Below are positions 43,544 through 55,600 of a stretch of 64,000 bases of DNA, in pieces; position 1 is the first letter of the stretch, and every line of letters begins with the position of its first letter. The translations under genes and the position numbers were made by a program. Under the pieces are notes generated by a model. That model ran no database searches and was not told the origin of the DNA. It saw only the letters and a list, made by a program, of their open reading frames with translations. Origin of the DNA: Pogona vitticeps (taxonomy: Eukaryota; Chordata; Lepidosauria; Squamata; Agamidae). The stretch lies in assembly GCF_051106095.1 (NCBI RefSeq), contig NC_135788.1, positions 43,948,001 through 44,012,000 of the forward strand. The letters are read 5' to 3'.

Positions 43544-45249
43544 ATAGTTTATAGTAAAAAGAATATGCACAGCTTGCCCAAACCCAAATTACAGAGGTTT
43601 CACTCCCTTATTGGTTTTGATATCCCTGCAACTATGGTAGTGCGGTGGCAGTGTTTGCCTAAAATTTAGGTAGATGAGAAAGTTATGGATCTCAGTAATT
43701 TCTTGTGTCCCCCCCCCACCTTCCTATTCATAATCTGAGTACTATTTGCAGTACTCTTCTCTTTAAATGTTTTTTTGCTCTGCCAGAATGGGGCATTTTG
43801 TGCATTATCCTTTGGGAAAGATATTATCAGGCACATAGGGAGTTTCATCCAGGCTATACCACAGGAATTACAGATCAAGTTTCCTCTTTTTGCTACTGCA
43901 CCACAAAAGTGAAAAGCAAATCTAGTTTCCTCACCTCAGTGTTGCACCCCAAAATTTCTGGCAGCACAAGCACAACCACCACAGGTATTAAGTCTGTAGT
44001 CTTTCCTACTAGATCACAGTAAGTATACTTGAAGCTGGGACATCTTTGGCAAGCGCTGTGCAAAGGCAGCTATTCCATCATCTTTTTCAATAACAAGATT
44101 GAGACAGGAGTGGCAAAATGATTTGGCACTTCCACCTGGGCAATTCATTCACCCTGAATGCAAATGTCTTGCTAAAGACTTCATTCCGATTTTTAATCTT
44201 TAGTTTAAAGCCCTGGCATGTGAGGATAAACAAGCAAATGCCCACTGCAGCCCATAATGAATTTGCTTTCCATAGACATGTGTCTGCACTAATGTCTGAT
44301 TAATGGCTTTCCCAATTTGTATCCATGGTGATAGGAGAGTCACTTTCTTATCTTTTTTGCATTTATCCCCCCTACTGACATTTTTTAAATGTTTATATGA
44401 CTGAATATTCTTGCAAAGTGGTGGAAAGAGCAATTTTACATGAATGTGATCAAAAGCAAGCCCCACCTGACATCATTGTCAGATGAATGTGTATAGAATA
44501 GCAGCCTAGGTTACTTCTGTGACCTCAGTCTTTAATGAAAGCTCATAGTTGAGGTCCTTTCTTTCTGGTTGTAAGATCACTTCTAGAGTGAACCAACACA
44601 ACAAATGTGGTCAATCTGAGTATTAAAAGCCCTGTGTAATTTAATTCACTGGGCAATTTTGGTTTGAAGATATTTACAAGGAGTGTAAGTGAATCAAGCT
44701 AGTCAAGTAAACATTGGTAGCTTTTTATTGCTCAGCTCTTTAATTTATTCTGGTTTTGTTTAGGTACTGTTTTAGCGAAGAATCCAAACTCCCAGATCCA
44801 TTGGCTGGTAGGTGTTAGCAGAGAGCAGAGAGAGACCTCTGTCAAGAAGGTGGGTGGGTTTTATGGATATACCGCATCTGGATCACAGCTGTTTCTTTCT
44901 GGTGGTGGTGAGCTGCAAAATAGGATTTCCTAGTGATAGTGAACCCTCCAGCAAAAGTGCTCCTCCCTGTCCTGCTGAATTCTGGAAATGGGTTTTGGAA
45001 GTGGCTAATTATCCACCTGGCACTTAATATTGTTCTTCCCGTTGTTAATCAATGGGCAAAATGCTCTTGTGTACATGTATGTCAACAGAAGTTGATTATG
45101 CCATTGTCTGGTGCTGGTAACATTTAATTTAAATTAAGCAAAATTTTCCTTAGTGCCCCTACTACCCAGCAGCTAGGTTCGCTAGGGCTCCCTGTTGCTC
45201 TGAGGAAGGCTTTGGGAGATTTTGGACAAGGGGAACTTTTTCAAAGTAA
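43544..45249. other. Intergenic sequence, no gene seen
   Basis: A short string near 43567-43583 (gcacagcttgcccaaac) resembles the SINE body seen nearby. The rest is unrecognised. Confidence 0.45.
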
Positions 45250-45597
45250 AAGGTAAAAGGTTCCCCTTGACAATTTTTGTCCAGTCGTGTCCGACTCTAG
45301 GGGGCGGCGCTCATCCCGCTCTTCAAGCCATAGAGCCAGCGTTTGTCCGAAGACAATCTTTCCGTGGTCACATGGCCAGTGTGATTTAGACACGGAACGC
45401 TGTTTACCTTCCCACCGAGATGGTACCTATTTATCTACTCGCATTTGCATGCTTTCGAACCGCTAGGTTGGCGGGAGCTGGGACAAGCAACGGGCGCTCA
45501 CTCCGTCGTGTGGATTCGATCTTACGACTGCTTGGTCTTCTGACCCTGCAGCACAGGCTTCTGCGGTTTAGCCCACAGCGCCACCACGTCCCAAAGT
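45250..45597 (-). mobile_element. Sauria SINE
   Basis: On the minus strand a tRNA-like head (gtggcgctgtgggctaaacc; box B gatcgaatcc at 45512-45521) is followed by the conserved body (gcatgcaaatgcgagtagat, ggtaccatctcggtggg, catgtgaccacgg). The 3' tail gagtcggacacgactgg matches the BovB 3' end and is followed by ttacctttta. This is the structure of the squamate Sauria SINE, whose tail is known to derive from BovB. Near full length. Confidence 0.88.
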
Positions 45598-45638
45598 AAA
45601 AGCTCACTACCAAATTTTTGCCAGTAAGATTGGGAATA

Positions 45639-46061
45639 CAGTGGTGCCTCGCTTTACAATCGCTCTGTTTAACGACGAAAGTGCATTACGATGAACTTTT
45701 TGCGATCGCAAAAGGATGTTTCCTATGGGGGAATTTCGCTTTGGGATGATCGGTTCCCTGCTTCGGGAACCGATTCTTCGCAAAACGACGATTTTCCAAC
45801 AGCTGATCGGCGGTTTCAAAATGGCCGTCGGGTAAATAAAATGGCTCCCCGCTGTGTTTAGGGATGGATTCCTCGCAAGACAGGCAGTGAAAATGGCCGC
45901 CCTATGGAGGATCTTCACTGGACGGTGAGTTTTAAGCCCATCGGAATGCATTAAACAGGTTTTAATGTGTTTTTATGGGCTTTTTAATTCCGCTTTACGA
46001 TGTTTTCGTTCTACAGCGATTTCGCTGGAATGAATTAACATCGTAATGTGAGGCACCACTT
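45639..46061. mobile_element. Pogo/Tigger-like MITE (423 bp)
   Basis: The left end CAGTGGTGCCTCGCTTTACA and right end (…catcgtaatgtgaggcaccact) are inverted repeats flanked by TA on both sides (45637-45638, 46062-46063). Body strings cgatgtttcctatgggg-type are shared with 48634-49599. No coding capacity. Confidence 0.85.
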
Positions 46062-46063
46062 TA

Positions 46064-48633
46064 CAGGTGGCTATCAGAAAGTAATTTCTGGCTATTAAAG
46101 GCTTCCCTCACAAGAGTCTTTACAGTTTTGGAAGGGTAAGAGGATTCCATGGAGGTAAATGGTTGCAACTCCCAACTGGTCTTGGTGTGGCATGCGTGTT
46201 ACTATGTTTAGTAAGTGTTAATTGTTTATTTGATTTGATGATTTTGTGTTAAATTTTTAATTAAAAAAAACTAATAAAGGCTTCCTCCCCACTCCACCCA
46301 TCCCAGTCCTTAGGCTCCAAAATGCTTCTCCAGGGCCAAAAGGGAATCCTGTTTCTAATCCTGAAACAAAGGGATATGAAGCTTTTGATTAATTTAAATT
46401 GAATGTTACCAGTGCTGGATGATGACATCATTGGCTTCCACTGATGCAGGTTTAAACCAACAGGATTTTCATCAAAGAGTTTGTTGGTAATTATTTCATT
46501 ATTTGATACACTCATCTGCGAAGATCGTACCCTAACAGATGGGATATAAATACATTCATTAGGTAAATAAGCAGTGGTCTTAACTATGGAATATTTTCCT
46601 GTACAGCTCTTGCTTGAATCCTTGCTTGAATCTCAATCTTGCCTCCCTGCTCTCTCCCAAAATTGTGCTTCTCTTCTTCACTCTCCTTTGTGCCCAGTAT
46701 ACTTTTTGGCAGCAACCTTTTAGAAAAATCCCTACATAATGGCCAACCAACTGTATGCTGTCTCTTGCCTGCACACGAAAGAGGCTTCCTGCAGCTTCCA
46801 ACTCCTCTAGATTTTTATCAGCCACTCACAGCATCCTTTCCATGGCAGCTGCTGCCAGAGGTGAGTATTTCATGTGATGTTTCCTGTTGCAGTAAAAACA
46901 TTCCTGATAGCGATTTGGAGGCAAACCACTGCCTCTGAGCCTGTACAGGAGTGCTAACTGCTATTCTTTGGTTGTTTTCTATACCAAAAGTGAATACAGT
47001 TTTCTTAATTTTGCTATGATTATCCTCACAGAAAACCGCTAGCATTACAGTTTTGTCACAGTTGTAGACATGTTCTGGCCCACTTCTGAGAGAACTAGAG
47101 TTCCCATGTTTCCTTTGGGACACTATTAAACCAGTTTGTATTTTTTGTGTTTTACCACTACATTTATCCTACAGGTTCATCTTTTAATTGCTTTTGAACA
47201 GTTTGTACTTTCTAAGCATTCATCAAGGTAGCTGCGACAATCAACACAACTCTTTCTTTGTTTCAGTTTTCAAAATTGGCCATAAGTAATGATTTCAGTA
47301 TTAATCAATTTTTTTGCTTTGGCTATTTTCTCTAGAAAAGTTGCTAGAATCTATTTACCAGTAAGTTACTTGTGAATATGTACTAGTTAAGAATTTCACT
47401 CAGCAAATATGTCACTTATATCTGATACTAAGCAGCATGGCCTCCATCACAAGAGACCTCATAGCCATTCTGTCTTTCTAGGATTAATGTTGACAAAATC
47501 TCTAAGGATGCATGAGAATTCTCCTGCAGTCAAATTTCTTCATACAGTAATTGGAATGCAAACAACTTGAGATTTTTTTTTAAAAAAATGTAATGGTGAG
47601 AAAGTGAAACTGGTAGATTGATCATCCAGGCATCCAGTTTTGAATGTCGAACTCTTCTAGAAGTTCAAATTAGAATCTTTGTGTGATTAATGTTGAATTA
47701 AAAATATGCATGTGTTCCAATGTGAGGGGGAGAGGACAAAGTCTAGGCAAAAAGTCTGGAGGTGAAAAAAACAAAGTCTTAGCAAAATGCTAAGAAGGAA
47801 AGCTCTAGCGATGTGCACTAGATTCCACCACACTGCCAAAGCTGAAGGTGCTGTATAGCAGTCTTCATCTCAGGCCACAGCCCCCTATTTTCTGCATATT
47901 TATCCTTTTTATTCCCTCCCAATCTGGAGACATAAAAATACTGCACAAACCTGAGAACAACTGCATGCAGGTCATCTCCAAATCAGTTTGGGGCAGAGTG
48001 GTCCTAATTTGCACGACAAATATATGGATAAAATTTGGACCAGACAAGTTTGCACACCTTTCGAAGCCATTATGTGGCACAAGGAAAAGTTTGGAGTGTA
48101 CTTTCAAAAGTGTCTTAGTTTGTTTGAGACCAATGAAGGTTGAAAATACAATTTCCTTCTTGAGGAACCATTTTCTCTAGAGCTGTACAGGGTGACTTGT
48201 GACCATTCAGATGCTGTTGAGTTAAAACTCTGGCCAGATTTACCCAGTATAACCAGTAATAAGGAATGATGGGAGTCCCTGCCCCAAAAACATCTGGCAT
48301 GTTCCCAGCTGCCATCCCCACTCTAAGACGTTTCTGGACCAAATGCAAGTTCAGAAGTTGCCACATGCAGTTGAGCAGCTCATATTAACCATGAGGTTTC
48401 TCATCTCGGCCATGTAGCTCTTAATAGACAACAAAAACAAGCTCCATAAATATTGAAAAGCCAGCATGTTCCCCTTGGGAAACAGCTAAGCAGTGAGATG
48501 TCATCATTCCAGACAAAAAGACAAAGAGTTTGAAGGGCAGAGAGTTAAACTGCTCTTGCTGTATGTCTGAAAAACAATCCTTCCCAGAGAACAACACCTA
48601 GTTGTTTCCTCTTTGTGGATCTGATTCTTTATA
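46064..48633. other. Intergenic sequence, no gene seen
   Basis: About 2.6 kb. A patch near 48262-48300 (gaatgatgggagtccctgcc...aacatctggcatg) may be a decayed hAT MITE half. An AT-rich tail-like run occurs at 46240-46278. Nothing coding. Confidence 0.45.
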
Positions 48634-49599
48634 CAGTGGTGCCTCGCTTAACAATTGCCTCGTTTAGCGATGAATTCGCATAACGATGTGTTTTTTTAGA
48701 AAATAATATGCACCGTATAACGATGTTTCCTATGGGCGATTTTTGCTTAGCGAAGTTTGGGGCCATGCTTCGCATAATGAATACGATTTTAGGTCCCCTG
48801 CTTCACTTAACGATGTTTCTTTTTTCAATTAAAAAAGTGTCTTAGAAGGGTCAAAAACGGTTCTAAATGATTGGATTCGTTAGAGGACCCCCTAAGTCAT
48901 GTGCAAACCTGATTTGGCTTTGATCTGACTTTTCGTTAATTTATGGTTAATTTTTTTTTCAGCCCAGAGGAACCAATGGACCTGTCAAAATCTGACAGCT
49001 CCATGCTTTCCTATGGGGGAGAAAACAATTCGCCATAAATTAACGAAAGTTCAGATCAAAGCCAAATCAGGTTTGCACATGACTTAGGGGGTCCTCTAAC
49101 GAATCCAAGCATTTAGAACAGTTGCTGAGTCTTCATTATTTTTTTTGTGAATTTTTTCTTCCCCCATAGGAAATAATGGAGCTGTCAGATTTTGACAGCT
49201 GTCAAAAGTTGGGGGGAAAAAATTCACCATTAATTAACGAAAAGTCAGATCAAAGCCAAATTAACTTTTGCATCCTTTTTAGAGGGTGCAGAAGCTAATC
49301 CAAGCATTTAAAACCATTTTGACCCTTTTCTGACACACTTAAATTTGCAAAAATTGACTTCGCAAAGCCATTGAAATGTATTGAGTCAGCTTCAATACAT
49401 TCCAATGGAGGAAACATTGTATCGTTTAACGATGTTTCCTATGGGTTTTTTCGCTTAAGGACGGCAATCCTTGCCTATTGGAACGGATTAACCGGTTTCC
49501 AATGCATTCCTATGGAAAATGGTGTTTCGCATAACGATGTTTCACATAATGTTTTTTTTTTGTGGAACCAATTAAAATCGTTATGCGAGGCACCAGACT
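48634..49599. mobile_element. Pogo/Tigger-like non-autonomous transposon with internal hairpin (966 bp)
   Basis: Left end CAGTGGTGCCTCGCTTAACA and right end (…cgttatgcgaggcacca) form inverted repeats, preceded by TA at 48632-48633. Near both ends the strings cgatgtttcctatggg and gcataacgatg recur. The interior has two inverted arms of 76 bp (48871-48946 and 49033-49108) with only two mismatches, plus a third, diverged copy of the right arm at about 49218-49330. No transposase is visible. Confidence 0.85.
48871..49108. repeat. Long inverted repeat (76-bp arms, 86-bp loop)
   Basis: The left arm 48871-48946 is complementary to 49033-49108 at 74 of 76 positions. A weaker extension outward (tcaaaaacggttctaaatg against catttagaacagttgctga) lengthens the stem to about 97 bp. 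The loop itself contains a small ctgtcaaaatctgacag hairpin. Confidence 0.93.
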
Positions 49600-49822
49600 T
49601 ATCTATTAGTGATTACTGGGACCTCAGTCCAATGTTATTTTTAAATAAGACCACATCAACCTTTGCGTTCTGCTTCACACCTCCACTAAATGCAATGTCA
49701 GAGGTAATGGCTGTTTTCTTGGCTTGTGCTTTCAGGCACCATGTGCATTGATGGTGCTGTGTAAATAAACTGTCATAATTACATTAATATTCCACTTCTT
49801 AACATTCTTTGACAATCTAGCT

Positions 49823-50167
49823 CAGGGCTGGGCGACCTCCAGAGGTCTTGAAGGGCTGGCTGCACCTGCTCCTATGATGCCAACCATGAAAACAACATTT
49901 TATGATTTCTAATTTTAAAAATCCCCTTGTAGTTGCCGGGGTAATTTTTTTTTTCTTTTTAGAAAACTAGGAAAGTGTGGGGAAACTCAGCAATGTAAGG
50001 GGAGCTCTTAAAACATGGCAGAATTATCCCGATGCCCCCAGAAGTCACAGGGAATTCTTGACTCAATTCTTTTTCATTCCCCCCCCCCCACAAAAGGATG
50101 GGTTTTGTAGGCAGGGGTACCACAGGGATGCACTTATGATCTGGATGGCACATATTGCCTGCCCCTG
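49823..50167. mobile_element. hAT-type MITE (345 bp)
   Basis: The ends CAGGGCTGGGCGA and (complement) CAGGGGCAGGCAA are hAT-like inverted termini. Flanking ATCTAGCT (49815-49822) and ATCTAGTC (50168-50175) form an 8-bp duplication matching at 7 positions by reading (the last two bases are shifted). It is non-coding and would need a hAT transposase from elsewhere. Confidence 0.72.
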
Positions 50168-50515
50168 ATCTAGTCCAGCATGGTAAGAACCCATGGTGGG
50201 TATCCATAAAGAAGAGCAGTCTCATAATCTGGCAAGATTTTGTCACTTTGCTTCAGGGATAATAAATACCTGTCAGTTGCAATCTTCCTCGAAAATACTG
50301 TCAAGGGCTTGGAGGATCAAGCTATGGGGAAGCACAGAGGAGAATCTGGAGCAGTAAAGACAAACCCTAAAATGATGTGTGGGCATTGGCCTGGGCCTGA
50401 CTGGGAAGTTTATACTCCCAGCAGGGCCACCAGTAGGGCCAGTCTCACTAGCTGGCATTGTAGTATAAATTCAGTATGTGTAAAGTTTGCTTCACAGTCT
50501 CATGATATGCTAGAC

Positions 50516-50651
50516 CAGTGGTTCCCAAACTTGGCTTCCCAGATGTTCTTGAACTAAAACTCCTAGAAGCCTTCACCACTAGCTGTAATGGCCAGGATTT
50601 CTGGGAATTGTAGTCCAAAAAAATCTGGGGACCCAAGGCTGAGAAGCACTG
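50516..50651. mobile_element. Palindromic hAT MITE (136 bp)
   Basis: Inverted ends CAGTGGTTCCCAAACTTGG and …aaggctgagaagcactg. Interior self-complementary strings are cagatgttcttgaac and ttctgggaattgtagtcc. Flanks TGCTAGAC and TGCTAGAG agree at 7 of 8. Copies of the same family lie at 57590, 61757 and 63230. Confidence 0.85.
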
Positions 50652-52462
50652 TGCTAGAGATAAAAGTGTCAACGCAAGAAACATCAGTGCCCATAATTAG
50701 AGCCATGATTACACAACCAGAGAATGACAGTGACTGAAATGCATGTGAGGCCAGAGGGGCATGAAATAAAGAAAATGATGACAGAGATAACTATTTTCTG
50801 CATTTCAGTTCTCTCTGACTTAATACGTTGCAATTCCTGCCCTTCTCAGCATCCACCTCCACTTACAACCATACATATGCCTACCTGATGAAGTCATCTC
50901 TAGTCCACCACAGCTCATGCTTAATATATGTCTATGGAAGAAACATTTTTTCAGGAGATTTGTTTGTGAAGGCTTCTCTTTCATATACCATTATGTTGTC
51001 CATACATTTGTAGGACACTAGCCTCCCCATGGACTTAAGCAGACATGCTCTCAAATAGAAATGTGAGTAAAAAGTCACAGCTGCACTGTCACACTACAAT
51101 GTACCTTCACTGTTACAAAAAGGAAGATAACTAGTTGTTTTCTGTTCAGTTGCTTCTAACTCTGCTTTTTTTTTCTCAGTGGGTGTTCATGTTTTTTTCA
51201 GTGCCAAGATGGCTCCAAGGCTGAGCAGAAGTTTGGTAGCTGGGGAAAAGGAACTTAACCCTTTTCCCTCAAGCCATTTGTATTTTCAAAATTGCTCATG
51301 TATACAGTTTTTTTTTCTGTTAGAGAAAAAAATTCAGGAAGCCTATAACTTTTCTTTTGCTGGCAGAACAACAGCTGAAGGTGAAATGATCTGGTTAGAG
51401 CATAACTCTACCTTCACCAGCTTTTCACTCAAGCTTGAGGTCACCTGCAGCTGTGCAGTATTTTAAATAAATTACAGGAAATAGATTAGGGTAAATGTGC
51501 AATATCAAGGCAACACCAATGCAGAAAGTCAAAGACCAAAACCGAGACACACCATTGCTCATACTAGTAGGTCTGGGATTTGTTAAATCTGCAAGTAAAC
51601 ATTTGATTGCAATATGGGAACCGACCTTTAATCTCTATAGCAACTATTCAAGGAGTTCTTTAACCTAGTTTAGACAGAGACAAATGATGATTAATTGCAG
51701 CAGTGTTTAAAGAGGGAATGGCCAATGGCTCAGTAACATCAGCTTCTTGATCTCAGGTATTTTAATCTAAAAACAGGAATTCACATGGGCTCACTTGTAA
51801 GCACTGCAGATTAATTCTGAGATAACGAACCTGTTAGCTTCTCATGGACGTAATGCATATGTAGCTCTCTTGCAAGCAACCTATGTCCAAAATAATGACA
51901 AGCATATCATCTTTCAGACCTATACAGTTTAATAAATGAGGGCACTGACTCCAGGCAAATGAAGGAATCCACTTAAGAGCATGTTTACTCTTAATTTAAT
52001 CTCCACTATATTTAGTGAGACTCACTCCCTGGCAAATGTGCATAGCATTGTAGTCATGCTGTCTGGAAGACCTTATCTATTCAAAGACTCTGTTATCTGA
52101 ACAAAATTATTAAACATGTGCATCATCTAGAAATTAATTTGCAGCTAGTCAAGCATCATGGAGCATTCCTGGAGACTATGTGTCACCTTCAGTAAAGTTC
52201 TTGATATATGTGAAAATCCATCTTGGCTTGTATGACAGTTGACTACATTTATAGCCCCTACATTCATGGAAATCATTGTGTGTCCCATACCACATGTCTC
52301 CATTTACATGTTACATTCTCAGCTATATTTGAATAGGCACGTGGCAAAATACTGATCAAGACTCTTGGGTATGGTAAATGTATTATTTTAGGAAAAGAAA
52401 ATTAAAGTACAGTACATCTAAATGATTTAGCTACATGTGAATTTATTGCATGCATATTAAAG
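50652..52462. other. Intergenic sequence, candidate conserved noncoding texture
   Basis: No gene and no repeat recognised. The block 51660-52320 is free of simple repeats and contains several AT-rich transcription-factor-like words (gattaattgcag, aaattaatttgcag). This is suggestive only. Confidence 0.4.
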
Positions 52463-52580
52463 AAAGAAAGTATATGAAAGAAAGAAAGAGAGAGAGAGAG
52501 AGAAAGAAAGAAAGAAAGAAAGAAAGAAAAAGAAAGAAAGAAAGAAAGAAAAGAAAAGAAAAGAAAAGAAAAGAAAAGAA

Positions 52581-52616
<36 letters not shown>
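52463..52616. repeat. (GAAA)n/(GAAAA)n microsatellite
   Basis: GAAA units with a short GA run and an inner block of about eight AAAAG pentamers (52545-52585), then GAAA again. A polypurine tract. Confidence 0.97.
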
Positions 52617-52617
<1 letters not shown>

Positions 52618-55600
52618 TAGGCTCTCCCCTAATATGCTAGAAAGGTTATTCTACCATACTCATGACAAGATTAAAACATTGAAAGAAGTTGGATAAAAGA
52701 TAAATATTTTCAAATTTCACCTAATCAGCCTTCAAGGTAGCCAGATTTCCTGTTCCAAACAATAAATATCTATCCTCAGCTGACCTACAGTTTTATTTCA
52801 GTAATTACAACAGAAATACAGTTCCTGTTGTGCTGAATCACTATGTATATTTCAGTGTCAATTTGATGCTATCTCCTGCTCTGTCATCATTTTTCATGCC
52901 ATCTCCTTGCCAAGGAGTAGACTGCTTAATATCTACAGCTTCGGGCATGTTCAGTCTTGGGCCTTAACCAGTCTCTGAGGGAAAACGTAATGCATGAATG
53001 AGGAGCAGCCAACATAAATGCAAACATCTGGAACTTCTTGCATCACCCTGGCAAAACTTATGTTGACATTCAGATGTCACATTCAGAGAGACATTCTGGG
53101 CCACTTGCAGAGGTGGAAAAATTTTCCGACAAGCCCATTTGTAATCTCTGGGATTACAATTTCCAAGGCGTAACCAGTGGCCGTGTTAACTGGAGGATTT
53201 GCAAACTATTGTCCAAAAATGGAATTTGGAGATTCTGGGAGCTATTGTCCGGGAAAAAAAATCATGTATAAGGCAGAACAACATAATAGGTCCCAAAATG
53301 CAGAATTCATGGTTTCATATTTCTACCAAACATTCCAAAGAGGATAGTGATATCTTCAAGAGAGAACTACCTGGAAGTCATGGATGCTAAAGACTTGGAG
53401 TGGATTCATTGTACCCCGGAAACTAGAGTCACAAATCTCCACAAACTGTTATGTTTGTCTCCACTGCAACTACCTACATGTACTTGCAGGTATAGTGACT
53501 AGTATGGGGTTGGAGATCTTTTGACTTCATTAAATGGATGTATGGTCATTCAGATCCTGATCAAATCACACCCCCTTTCTCAGGGATATATCCTTTTTAG
53601 GTTTATCAAGTTAGCAGCATCCAATTTCTTGAGATTTCAGGCCAAAACCTGCCATGACCATATGTGTCTTTCTGATATCAGAGGGAGTGGATCCTTGATT
53701 TTGGAAGGCAGGCCAAATAAAGAGACCCAATATCCTAGAAAAAGCCAGCTAACCAGGTAAAATGCCTACTCAGAGCTATACAAACAGCAATAACCATTTT
53801 TCTGTGTCTAAACAATGTAGCAAAAATGCATCCTGCAGCTGCAGTGGTTGCTACCATTCCGACTTGGGCTCACATCCCCACATGGCATTATTGACACTAC
53901 ATATAGCATGTGAGGAGATTTCCGGAGTGTGTGTTGGTGTTGATCTTGATGATGGCGGTGGTGGTGGTTGTGATAGACTTACCATCAGTCCGTAGGAGTT
54001 TTCTTTAAGATCCTACACTGCTGCAGCCATGACACATGCAAAATGGAGGCTCACAAGTCACCCCAGAATTATGCCACGTTCTGCCTTTTTCTACATGACG
54101 TAATAGCCCCAAGGGCATGAACCCACTAGCTCTCTCCCAATAATGCCCCCTTCTCCTGGCTTAGTGGCGTACTTGCCTCACACGCATCTCATACATACAA
54201 ATTCTGTTGTACAAAACAGGTAAGCTTTAGGGCTTTAAAGCCACCTTACAAACAAAGAGCAAACTGTCTCTCCTTCCAGTGTCATTGGTCCTGACATTTG
54301 TCTCTTTGCCCGGAAATCTAGAGAAGAACAAGAAACCTCTGAGACTTCAGCTGGGGCACAGATGCCTCATCACTAAAGTCCTTCCTAGTGGCAGAACCTT
54401 GCTAGAGTATAAAGGCCTAAACAAACAAACAAACAAATAAATAGCACAATATACAATTATTTCCAGAATTTTTATTTAAAAGTATGGCTGCATGTCTATT
54501 CTGAATTGAACAAGTATTCTTCTCTCTGGTATACTTTATCCAGTGGATTTAGAGGAATATTGTGTTACCTCCAGCATTTGAGACCTGCCCACCTGGACTT
54601 CAGAAGTTCCCATGGAGGCCATCTCTCCTCACCAAACTCTTCACCACTGAGACAAGGAGCGTGAGGCTAGCTAGCTCTGGCAGGAACTACCTTCAAAAAG
54701 TGCCTGTTGCATCTTGAAATAGCATATGTGTATGTCTATGTCTATGTGTATGCATCTGTATCAGACTGCGTCTGAAGTGTGTATATATGGTTTGTATGTA
54801 TGTGCATGTATGTGTTTGGGTAACCCTATTCCGCTTAAGATAGCTTCCTATCAACTGATGGTATATAGGCTGTGGGATGGAAAGAGGAAAATCCTGTTCT
54901 GTATGATTAGAAACCTCTCTGATTTCAATGTAATGGAGCCCTGTGGCAGTAAAACTCCCTCCCACAAAGTGCCGATGCCTGTTTCTCCAGCCCCAGCTTC
55001 TTGCCTTCCTTCATATTTTTATCCTCTAGCTTAGAGGCGTTGGAGAATAAAGGAGAAATTAATGTGGCTGCAGCTCATGCATTATCCTCTTGGGGATGTG
55101 ATTGATTGGCTGATTGGCTGGCGGCTTCCAGACAACCCTTGGAACAGTCAAGCTTCTCTGCAATCTAAACAGCTATTCAGCAGTAACACAGTTTGGACGA
55201 ACAATAGCAAGCCAGAGTTTTCCACATGGTGTTCCAGGCCGGTATGGCTCACAAAAGCGATAGCTAGCTGGGCTCACTGGAGAGTTACAGATCAAGGACA
55301 ACACTCTGTTTTGCTCAACACGCATCTGACAAGCCTTCACAATTTGTTCTGCCTACAGCCCTCCTCCCCCAATGCAAAATACAAAAAAAAACAAAACAAA
55401 AAAAACCCCAACTACAATGTGCTACTACTTTAGTGTGTATGTGTGTGCCATTCTATCTAAGGACATTTCCAGTCAGATATCTCTTAGCATTACCAATCAA
55501 ACAACATGGTGAATCTTTTCTGTCTTTTGCCCCAGGGGATTTTATTTTATTTTTTAGCAGAAAGAAGATCAACTAATTGGGAAAACAGTAAAATTTTACA

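Noticed and set aside
49371-49751. 126-codon plus-strand frame
   Set aside because: Starts inside the pogo-like element and runs out of it; no motif.
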